Source: DYIB01 sp049320945 (lineage in GTDB: Bacteria; Pseudomonadota; Gammaproteobacteria; Burkholderiales; Rhodocyclaceae). From it: a stretch of 13,257 bases of DNA. Positions within the stretch are counted from its first letter, which is position 1. Each line of letters opens with the position of its first letter. The stretch lies in the NCBI GenBank assembly GCA_049320945.1, contig JBMOQT010000076.1, positions 1-13,257 on the forward strand, given 5' to 3'. The position numbers were made by a program, and so were the translations under genes. The notes beneath the pieces were generated by a model that saw only the letters and a list, made by a program, of their open reading frames with translations, was not told the DNA's origin and searched no databases. Positions 1 through 5,940 of the stretch are shown here, piece by piece.

Positions 1-766
1 GCTTGCCGGTGCAGCGGCCCAGCATGGTGATGCCCACCTTGCGCGCGATGTCGTAGCCCATCTGGGTGAGGCCGGAGCGGGACACCAGGAAGGGGATGCC
101 CATCTGGGCGGTCTTGATCACCATCTCCGAGGTGAGGCGGCCCGTCGTGTAGAAGATCTTGTCGGCTCCTTCCAGCTCGTCCAGCCACATCTGGCCGGCG
201 ATGGCGTCCACCGCGTTGTGGCGCCCCACATCCTCGACGAACATCAGGATGTCGCCGCCGGCGCTGGCCAGGGCGCAGCCGTGCACCGCGCCCGCCTGCT
301 TGTAAATGGTGTCATAGCGGCGCACGTTGTCCAGCAGGCGGTAGAGGGTGTCCTGGGACAGGCGGGCGTCTTCGGGCAGTTCCATGCGCTCGATGTCTTC
401 CATCAGGTCGCCGAACATGGTGCCCTGGCCGCAGCCGGTGGTGACGGTGCGCCGGCCCATGCGCTCGTCCAGCCCCGCGGCGCCGCCGCGCGTGGTGACC
501 GCCACCGCCTCGGTCTCCCAGTCCACCTGCACGGCGGCAATGTCCGACAGGCTGGCCACCAGCTTCTGGTTGCGCAGATAGCCGATGGCCAGGGCTTCGG
601 GCGCGGCGCCCAGGGTCATGAGGGTGACGATCTCGCGCTTGTCGAGATAGAGGGTCAGGGGATGTTCGCCGGCGATGGCGGTCGGCACGCGCTCGCCGTG
701 TTCGTTGACCGCCTCGATCTCGAACGTGGCGGCCCGCCCGGCGCGGGTGAGTTCGGGTTTCTGCAT
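1..766 (-). CDS. fdhD: Formate dehydrogenase accessory sulfurtransferase FdhD (3' end cut off by window edge)
   Basis: FdhD carries sulfur from the IscS cysteine desulfurase to the molybdenum cofactor of formate dehydrogenase, which activates it; it acts in the cytoplasm. About 255 codons are visible. Family hallmarks are the TLMTLGAAPEALAIGYL stretch (residues 48-64), the loop TTGCGQGTMFGD (about 109-120) and the C-terminal segments EDVGRHNAVD, TTGRLTSEMV and SRSGLTQMGYD. The E. coli protein is about 277 aa, so roughly 20 residues are probably missing. In the loop only the first Cys (112) of the usual CXXC is present; the second position is Gly115. The start is fixed: the frame runs into the in-frame moaA stop 18 bp upstream, and the ATG at 766 is the only start codon between. 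No clear ribosome site is visible, so translation is probably coupled to moaA. Family assignment is secure; effect of the CXXG change is unknown. Confidence 0.96.
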   Translation of the reverse strand, partial: MQKPELTRAGRAATFEIEAVNEHGERVPTAIAGEHPLTLYLDKREIVTLMTLGAAPEALAIGYLRNQKLVASLSDIAAVQVDWETEAVAVTTRGGAAGLDERMGRRTVTTGCGQGTMFGDLMEDIERMELPEDARLSQDTLYRLLDNVRRYDTIYKQAGAVHGCALASAGGDILMFVEDVGRHNAVDAIAGQMWLDELEGADKIFYTTGRLTSEMVIKTAQMGIPFLVSRSGLTQMGYDIARKVGITMLGRCTGK

Positions 767-784
767 GGGATGGGCGAGGGCGGC

Positions 785-1873
785 TCAGCCGCCGATATAG
801 GACATCTCGACTTTCTTCAGGGCGGCGGTCTCGGCCGTGCGTATCTCTGAATAGCGGTCGTTGCGGTTGTTCCAGATGAAGCCGATGGCGGCGGCGATTT
901 CCTCGTCGCTGCGGCCGCTCCTCAGCAAGGCGCGCAGGTCGTGCCCGTCCGAGGCGAACAGGCAGGTGTACAGCTTGCCCTCGGTGGACATGCGCATGCG
1001 CGTGCAGGTGCTGCAGAAAGCCTGGGTCACCGACGAGATGACACCGATCTCCCCGGAGCCGTCCCGGTAGCGCCAGCGCTCCGCCACCTCGCCGGAATAG
1101 TTGGGCTCCACCGGTTCCAGGGGCATCTCGGCGTCGATCATGCGCACCACTTCCGCCGAGGGCACCACTTCGTCCAGCTTCCAGCCGTTGCTGGTGCCCA
1201 CGTCCATGAACTCGATGAAGCGCACGATGTGGCCGCTGCCCTTGAAGTGGCGCGCCATGGGCACGATGCTCGCGTCGTTGGTGCCGCGCTTCACCACCAT
1301 GTTGATCTTCACCGGCGTCAGTCCCGCGGCCGCCGCCGCGTCTATGCCCTCGAGCACCTTGGCCACGGGGAAATCCACGTCGTTCATGGCGCGGAACACG
1401 GCGTCGTGCAGGGAATCCAGGCTCACCGTGACGCGCTGCAGTCCGGCGTCCTTCAGGGCCTGCGCCTTCTTGGGCAGGAGCGACCCGTTGGTGGTGAGGG
1501 TCAGCTCGATGCCGGGGATCTGCGCCAGCATGGCGACCAGCCCTTCGATGTTCCGGCGCAGTAGCGGCTCGCCGCCCGTGAGGCGTATCTTGTTCACGCC
1601 GTGGGCGACGAAGATGCGCGCCACCCGGGCGATCTCCTCCAGGGTCAGGAGCTGCTCGTGGGGGATAAACTGGAAATCGCGTCCGAACACCGTCTTGGGC
1701 ATGCAGTACACGCAGCGGAAGTTGCAGCGATCCGTCACCGAGATGCGCAGGTCGCGCAGGCGCCGCCCGCGCCGGTCCAGCAGGCGCCCGCTGGGAGGCG
1801 GGGCATCGGCGGGAATGACCGGAAGCTCTCCAGACAAGCGTTGATCGACCAGGTTGATGATTTTTTCGCCCAT
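785..1873 (-). CDS. moaA: GTP 3',8-cyclase MoaA (radical SAM, molybdenum cofactor synthesis)
   Basis: MoaA converts GTP to 3',8-cyclo-7,8-dihydro-GTP using S-adenosylmethionine, the first step of molybdopterin synthesis; MoaC then makes cPMP. The protein has 362 aa. The N-terminal radical SAM cluster motif CX3CX2C is Cys50, Cys54, Cys57 (CNFRCVYC), followed by TGGEP (99-103). The C-terminal second [4Fe-4S] site, CX2CX13C, is Cys287, Cys290, Cys304. The protein ends in Gly-Gly, as active MoaA proteins do; that tail is needed for catalysis. Length is slightly above the usual ~330 aa because of a ~30-residue N-terminal extension. The ATG at 1873 has only a weak purine stretch upstream. It is first in a two-gene unit with fdhD, so cofactor synthesis and cofactor sulfuration are made together, next to the enzyme that needs both. 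No other moa, mob or moe gene is in the window. Confidence 0.97.
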   Translation of the reverse strand: MGEKIINLVDQRLSGELPVIPADAPPPSGRLLDRRGRRLRDLRISVTDRCNFRCVYCMPKTVFGRDFQFIPHEQLLTLEEIARVARIFVAHGVNKIRLTGGEPLLRRNIEGLVAMLAQIPGIELTLTTNGSLLPKKAQALKDAGLQRVTVSLDSLHDAVFRAMNDVDFPVAKVLEGIDAAAAAGLTPVKINMVVKRGTNDASIVPMARHFKGSGHIVRFIEFMDVGTSNGWKLDEVVPSAEVVRMIDAEMPLEPVEPNYSGEVAERWRYRDGSGEIGVISSVTQAFCSTCTRMRMSTEGKLYTCLFASDGHDLRALLRSGRSDEEIAAAIGFIWNNRNDRYSEIRTAETAALKKVEMSYIGG

Positions 1874-1901
1874 GATGCTCGTACTCGTCTTTGCCTTAGT
1901 G

Positions 1902-1939
1902 TGGTCGATTGACTAGGATCGAATCAATCTATTAGACCA
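1902..1939. promoter_or_regulatory. Imperfect dyad with FNR/CRP-like match between divergent moaA and DUF3305 genes
   Basis: The 119-bp spacer between moaA and the rightward operon contains an inverted repeat: TGGTC plus GATTGA (1902-1912) against TCAATC (1924-1929) and GACCA (1935-1939), with a 5-nt bulge in the right half. Inside it, TTGACTAGGATCGA (1909-1922) matches the FNR consensus TTGAT-N4-ATCAA at 8 of 10 fixed positions. The TTGACT (1909-1914) could also be a plus-strand -35 box, with TATTAG (1930-1935) as a poor -10 at 15-bp spacing. Anaerobic control of a formate dehydrogenase locus would make sense, but this is a weak pattern match and the factor is not identified. Confidence 0.3.
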
Positions 1940-1992
1940 AGCAAAGCATATTCCCATTCCTACGGGGATGGCCTGAAAAATTGTCCGAGAAA

Positions 1993-2463
1993 ATGACCGG
2001 AACGGTGATGAAACTTGCTGTGATTATGGAACGGAAGGTGCTAGCCAACAAGTGGGCCGACTTCCAATGGGAAGCCATTGGAGTGGTGCCCGACCAGGAG
2101 GGGAGGGGCGAAGCGCGCCGCATCTACCAGGACGAGCGCCGCACTCAATGGCTGTTTCCCGGCTTCCGGCTGGAGCTGTATACGGATCAGGCGGAATTCT
2201 ATTACGCCAACCTCACCTCCCCCGAGCCCCGCGTGTTCGTCATGTGGCGCCAGGAGGACGAGTTGGTGCGCCCGGTCCTGGTCACCGTCAGCTACGGCGA
2301 GGCGGCGCGCATGATGGACGCCGGCGAGCAGGTCGATGGCGTGCCTCTGCCCGCCGACCTGGTGGCTCCCATCGCCGACTTTGTCGAACGCCACTACAAG
2401 CCGGAGAAGAAGCAGAAAGGCGGCCGTTACGCCACCTCCAAACTGGAACCGAAGAATGATTAG
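1993..2463 (+). CDS. DUF3305 family protein, formate dehydrogenase locus
   Basis: This 156-aa soluble protein has no signal peptide or membrane segment. The core begins with LAVIMERKVLANKWADFQW and contains a central block LELYTDQAEFYYANLTSPEP followed by VFVMWR. I recognise these as DUF3305, a family known mainly from formate dehydrogenase loci and usually paired with DUF3306, as here. No biochemical role is established; the aromatic and acidic pattern gives no catalytic motif. Three in-frame starts exist: TTG at 1981, ATG at 1993 and ATG at 2008. I chose 1993 because it is an ATG with a GAG-type purine run upstream; 2008 would still keep the whole conserved core. Its stop overlaps the next gene's start by 8 nt. 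A cytoplasmic role in assembly of the dehydrogenase is inference from position. Confidence 0.85.
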   Translation: MTGTVMKLAVIMERKVLANKWADFQWEAIGVVPDQEGRGEARRIYQDERRTQWLFPGFRLELYTDQAEFYYANLTSPEPRVFVMWRQEDELVRPVLVTVSYGEAARMMDAGEQVDGVPLPADLVAPIADFVERHYKPEKKQKGGRYATSKLEPKND

Positions 2464-2902
2464 CAAGAAGGAAAACTTTCTCGCGCGCTGGTCGCGGTTG
2501 AAACGTCAGGGCACGGAGTCGGCGGGCACGCCCCCGGCGCCGCGACCGGCCGAGCCGGTCGAACCCCTGCCGGCGCTGGACAGCCTGGATTTCTCCTCGG
2601 ACTTCTCCGCCTTCCTGCGCGCCGAGGTGGAGGAACAGGTGAAGCGCGCCGCCCTGAAGAAGCTGTTCCATTCGGACCACTTCAACCGGATGGACGGACT
2701 GGACGTCTATATCGACGATTACAACCAGTTCGAACCCCTCACCGAAGACATCCTGAGCCAGTTGAACCACGCCCGGGAGTTGCTCTCTGCCCCTGAGCAG
2801 GCGGACGGCGCCGAGAACCGGGACCCGGCGCCGACGCAAGACGAGGGGCAGCGGGCGGGGGAGGATCGGATACCACCGGACTCTGCCGGGCAGCCGACAT
2901 AA
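2456..2902 (+). CDS. DUF3306 family protein, formate dehydrogenase locus
   Basis: A 148-aa soluble protein. The N-terminus NFLARWSRLKR (7-17) is a basic Trp-containing segment typical of DUF3306. A Pro/Ala linker follows (about 25-40). The conserved middle has AALKKLFHSDHFNRMDGLDVYIDDYNQFEPL in three overlapping pieces at about 65-95. The tail after about residue 112 is polar and probably disordered. The ATG at 2456 lies inside the last codons of the DUF3305 gene (ATGATTAG overlap), so the pair is almost certainly translated by coupling. The family has no known activity. An alternative longer frame from 2336 would lie entirely within DUF3305 and lacks family similarity, so the short start is preferred. 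Its 3' end is followed by the AT-rich sigma-54-type promoter region. Confidence 0.85.
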   Translation: MISKKENFLARWSRLKRQGTESAGTPPAPRPAEPVEPLPALDSLDFSSDFSAFLRAEVEEQVKRAALKKLFHSDHFNRMDGLDVYIDDYNQFEPLTEDILSQLNHARELLSAPEQADGAENRDPAPTQDEGQRAGEDRIPPDSAGQPT

Positions 2903-2944
2903 CGGACTTTTGGTCATTATCGGTAATAATTTTTGCTTGAAATA

Positions 2945-2961
2945 TTGGCACATAAACTGCA
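2945..2961 (+). promoter_or_regulatory. Candidate sigma-54 (-24/-12) promoter for the formate dehydrogenase operon
   Basis: The sequence TTGGCACATAAACTGCA fits the RpoN consensus YTGGCACGN4TTGCW: the -24 element TTGGCAC is complete, the -12 element is CTGCA, and GG and GC are separated by exactly 10 bp. Transcription would start near 2972, 24 nt before the start codon at 2996. The surrounding 2905-2995 is strikingly AT-rich for this genome and includes a small dyad ATTAT/ATAAT (about 2914-2928), as expected where upstream DNA is bent or bound. E. coli fdhF is a known sigma-54 promoter for a formate dehydrogenase. No enhancer-binding regulator gene is in the window. Confidence 0.55.
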
Positions 2962-2995
2962 TGGGTGTCCATAAATTACGCCCTATATTTATCTG

Positions 2996-5077
2996 ATGTC
3001 TCCACCCCACAAGACGCTAAGCCTTTGTAACTGCAACGGCACGGTGCCCCTGGACGGCGCGGCGCTGGCTGAATCCCTGAAGCTCCATGCGCCGCCCCAT
3101 GTCTGCCGCAGCCTGTGCCGCCAGGAAGCGGCCCGGTTTTCCGGAGACTTGAGCAAGGGCGAGGATGTGGTGGTTTCCTGTACCCAGGAAGCGCCCCTGT
3201 TCCGCGAACTGGCGGAGCAGGCGGGCTTTGCCGGCCGCCTGCGGTTCGTGAACGTGCGCGAACTGGCCGGATGGTCCCGGGAGGCAGGGGCGGCCCAGCC
3301 AAAGATGGCGGCCCTGCTGGCCATGGCGAGCTTGCCCGATCCCGAGCCGGTACCCGTGGCGGGTTTCCGCTCCGGGGGACGCCTTCTGATCATCGGCCCG
3401 GCCGAGGCGGCCGTGGCCTGGGCGGCCGAGATCAAGGAACAGTTGGACGTCTCGGTACTTATCACCGCCAGCCGCGGGGGCGAGCTTCCGTTCCTGCGCG
3501 AGTACCCTATCTATTCCGGGAAAAACATAAGAATCAACGGGTACCTCGGAAATTTTAAAGTAGCTTGGGAGCAAGAGAATCCCATCGACCTGGAGCTGTG
3601 TACCCGCTGCAATGCCTGTATTCGGGCCTGTCCGGAGAAGGCCATCGGTTTCGATTACCAGATCGACCTGGACAAGTGCCGCAGCCACCGGGCCTGCGTG
3701 AAGGCCTGCGGTGCCATCGGGGCGATCGATTTCGAACGCCAGGCCGGCGAGCGCTCCGAGAGCTTCGACTTGATCCTCGACCTGTCGCCCACGCCCCTGA
3801 TCCGCCTGCCCCATCCGCCCGAGGGCTACCGGGCACCGGGGCGGGACATTCTGGACCAGGCCAAGGCGCTGCGGGCCCTGAGCGCGCTGGTGGGCGAGTT
3901 CGAAAAACCCCGCTACGTCAGCTACAAGACCAGCGTGTGCGCCCACGGGCGCAACAAGATTACCGCCTGTACCCAGTGCCTGGACGTGTGCTCGGCGGCC
4001 GCCATCCGCTCCCTGGGCGACCGGGTGGAAGTGGATCCGCACCTGTGCCAGGGTTGCGGCGGATGTGCGACAACTTGTCCCTCCGGGGCGATGCGCTATG
4101 CCTATCCGCGCGTGCCCGATGTCGGCCTGCGCCTCAAGACCCTGCTTTCCGCCTACCGGGCGGCCGGGGGCCGCGATGCCTGTTTGCTCTTCCATGACGG
4201 CCGGCGTGGCACGGAATTGCTCATGGACCTGGGGCGGCGCGGCCCCGGCCTGCCCGCCCGGGTGATTCCGATGGAAGTGCACGATGTGGCGTCCGTGGGC
4301 CTGGACACTCTGCTGGCCGCCTTGGCCTATGGCGCCAGCCAGTGCGTCATTTTGTACCAGGAGGAAGAGCCGGCAGGTTACATCGAGACCCTGAAGCGGC
4401 AGCTGGGATTCGGCCAGACCATCCTGTCGGCCTTGGGCTACGGCGACGGGCACCTGCAGTTGCTCGCCGCCGACGAGCCCCCGGTGCTGGAACAGGCCCT
4501 ATGGACTCTGGAAGCCGCCCGGGGCGTTGCCCAGCCTGCCACCTTCGGCCTCACCGAGGACAAGCGGCGCACCTTGGAGTTTGTTTTCGACCACTTGGCC
4601 AAACACGCCCCGGCGCCCCAGGAGATGGTCCCCCTGCCGGCCGGCGCGCCCTGGGGCAGCGTCGAGGTGGATCGGCAGAAGTGCACCCTGTGCATGGCCT
4701 GTGTGGGCGCCTGTCCCGAGTCGGCGCTGATGGACACGCCCGATTACCCGCGCCTGAAATTCGTCGAGCGCAACTGCGTGCAATGCGGGCTGTGCGTCAA
4801 GACCTGTCCGGAAAATGCCCTGTCCCTCACCCCGCGCCTGCTGCTGACCGACCAGGCGCGGCGCGAGCGCCTGCTCAACGAGGCGGAGCCCTTCCACTGC
4901 GTGCGCTGCGGCAAGCCTTTCGGCACGCGCCAGATGGTGGACAACATGCTCGGCCGGCTGGCGGGACACGCCGCCTTCGCCGGTGCCAGCGCGCGCCGCC
5001 TGCAGATGTGCGCCGACTGCCGCGTGATCGACATGATGGAAAACAAGAGCGGCGAGACCACCATATTCGATCTATAA
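2996..5077 (+). CDS. Large multi-cluster 4Fe-4S protein of the formate dehydrogenase operon (HdrA/MvhD-like parts)
   Basis: A 693-aa cytoplasmic protein with no signal or membrane segment. Modules in order: an N-terminal Cys-containing domain opening with LCNCNG (Cys11, Cys13) and Cys37, Cys41, Cys62, reminiscent of HdrA; a ferredoxin pair with CX2CX2CX3C at 202-212 and Cys228, His231, Cys234, Cys238, where His takes one Cys place; a second pair with Cys315, 325, 328, 332 (wide CX9C spacing) and a regular motif at 351-361; a middle region about 390-460 that resembles the MvhD/FlpD-like fold; a third regular ferredoxin pair (563-573 and 594-604); and a CXXC...CXXC zinc-ribbon-like end (635/638 and 672/675). 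No FAD or NAD motif is obvious. Homologues sit upstream of fdhA in many proteobacteria, annotated only as 4Fe-4S proteins. The ATG lacks a good ribosome site. It probably moves electrons during FDH assembly or between FDH and soluble carriers; this is inference. Confidence 0.85.
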   Translation: MSPPHKTLSLCNCNGTVPLDGAALAESLKLHAPPHVCRSLCRQEAARFSGDLSKGEDVVVSCTQEAPLFRELAEQAGFAGRLRFVNVRELAGWSREAGAAQPKMAALLAMASLPDPEPVPVAGFRSGGRLLIIGPAEAAVAWAAEIKEQLDVSVLITASRGGELPFLREYPIYSGKNIRINGYLGNFKVAWEQENPIDLELCTRCNACIRACPEKAIGFDYQIDLDKCRSHRACVKACGAIGAIDFERQAGERSESFDLILDLSPTPLIRLPHPPEGYRAPGRDILDQAKALRALSALVGEFEKPRYVSYKTSVCAHGRNKITACTQCLDVCSAAAIRSLGDRVEVDPHLCQGCGGCATTCPSGAMRYAYPRVPDVGLRLKTLLSAYRAAGGRDACLLFHDGRRGTELLMDLGRRGPGLPARVIPMEVHDVASVGLDTLLAALAYGASQCVILYQEEEPAGYIETLKRQLGFGQTILSALGYGDGHLQLLAADEPPVLEQALWTLEAARGVAQPATFGLTEDKRRTLEFVFDHLAKHAPAPQEMVPLPAGAPWGSVEVDRQKCTLCMACVGACPESALMDTPDYPRLKFVERNCVQCGLCVKTCPENALSLTPRLLLTDQARRERLLNEAEPFHCVRCGKPFGTRQMVDNMLGRLAGHAAFAGASARRLQMCADCRVIDMMENKSGETTIFDL

Positions 5078-5084
5078 GGGAATC

Positions 5085-5705
5085 ATGAACGCTACCGCTG
5101 CGGACACGCTGGCGCCCGAAGACACCGCCCGGGCGGGGTTCTACGCCGTGATCGCGCGCCTGTTCGCCGCGCCGCCCGATGCCGGCTTCTTGCGCGCCCT
5201 GGCGCAGGCCGACGAACTGGTGGCCGCTGATCCGGACGCGGCTTTGCCGCGCGCCTGGAACGATTTGTGTGCCGCCGCCGCGGCGATGCCCGCCGAGGCG
5301 GCGCAGGAGGAGTTTGATGCCCTGTTCCAGGGCGTCGGCCGGCCGGCGGTGGTGCCCTATGCCTCCTACTATCTGGCCGGGTTCATGATGGAGAAGCCCC
5401 TTGCCGACCTGCGCTCCGATCTGGCCGCGCTGGGGCTGGCGCGGGCCGGCGGCGTGTCCGAGCCGGAGGATCACATCACCGCCCTGGCGGAGGTGATGCG
5501 CCATCTGATCGTCCATGGCGCCTCCACTGCGGACGAGGGGGAGGAAGGTCAGCAGCGGTTTTTCCGCCGCCACCTGCAGCCCTGGTACGGACGCTTCTGC
5601 CAGGCGCTGGAGGCGGCCGAGGGGGCCAACTTCTATCGCCGCGCAGCGCGCTTCACGGGCGCCTTTCTTGATTTGGAAAATGAGTCGTTTGAAATCGAGG
5701 TTTGA
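5085..5705 (+). CDS. TorD/DmsD-family molybdoenzyme chaperone
   Basis: A 206-aa, Ala-rich, all-helical soluble protein. It shows the TorD-family signature EPEDHI at 126-131 (consensus E-P-x-D-H) and the upstream aromatic helix YASYYLAGF (92-100). Members bind the Tat signal peptide of a molybdoenzyme catalytic subunit, hold it unfolded or cofactor-ready, and prevent early export. Here the client is almost certainly FdhA, two genes downstream, and perhaps the 64-aa Tat protein between them. The start codon is 7 nt after the previous stop, with AAGGGA as ribosome site. The length matches the family (about 200 aa). The exact subfamily (TorD, DmsD, NarJ or FDH-specific) cannot be named from the sequence alone. 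Confidence 0.9.
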   Translation: MNATAADTLAPEDTARAGFYAVIARLFAAPPDAGFLRALAQADELVAADPDAALPRAWNDLCAAAAAMPAEAAQEEFDALFQGVGRPAVVPYASYYLAGFMMEKPLADLRSDLAALGLARAGGVSEPEDHITALAEVMRHLIVHGASTADEGEEGQQRFFRRHLQPWYGRFCQALEAAEGANFYRRAARFTGAFLDLENESFEIEV

Positions 5706-5730
5706 GAGTCCTGACCAGGAGGAGGAGAAG

Positions 5731-5925
5731 ATGAAGAGCAGCACGAATCTCAAGCGCAGGGACTTCCTGCTCACCGTCGGGCTGGGCGGCGCCGGCGCCG
5801 CCGCCGTACTCGTCGGCGGCAAGGCGGTGCCTACTCAGAAGGCAGCCGAGGACAAGCACGCGCCGGGGTCGGGCTACCGGCTGACGGAGCACATCCGGAA
5901 CTACTACCGCACCACCCGGGTTTGA
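5731..5925 (+). CDS. Small formate dehydrogenase-region Tat-signal protein
   Basis: This 64-aa protein is nearly all signal peptide: a basic start, the twin-arginine motif KRRDFL (9-14), a Gly/Ala hydrophobic stretch (about 15-30) and a short tail ending HIRNYYRTTRV. I recognise it as the family named 'formate dehydrogenase region TAT target' (TIGR02811), which is found just upstream of fdhA genes. The ribosome site AGGAGGAGGAG directly precedes the ATG at 5731 with good spacing, so the gene is real despite its size. Its role is unknown. No metal or cofactor ligands are visible: there is no Cys and only two His residues. Possible roles are a stabilising periplasmic subunit, a Tat-targeting partner of FdhA, or a decoy for the TorD-like chaperone; none is proven. 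Confidence 0.85.
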   Translation: MKSSTNLKRRDFLLTVGLGGAGAAAVLVGGKAVPTQKAAEDKHAPGSGYRLTEHIRNYYRTTRV

Positions 5926-5940
5926 TGGAGGAGGGTTGTC

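Noticed and set aside
218..850. A 210-codon plus-strand frame opposite fdhD and the end of moaA
   Set aside because: The opposite strand translates to a clear FdhD and MoaA; this frame is low-complexity Ala/Gly/His.
1981..1983. TTG as start of the DUF3305 gene
   Set aside because: In-frame ATGs at 1993 and 2008 are better starts and nothing conserved lies before them.
3017..4453. A 478-codon minus-strand frame opposite the polyferredoxin gene
   Set aside because: Antisense shadow with no recognisable motif; the plus strand carries regular ferredoxin motifs throughout.
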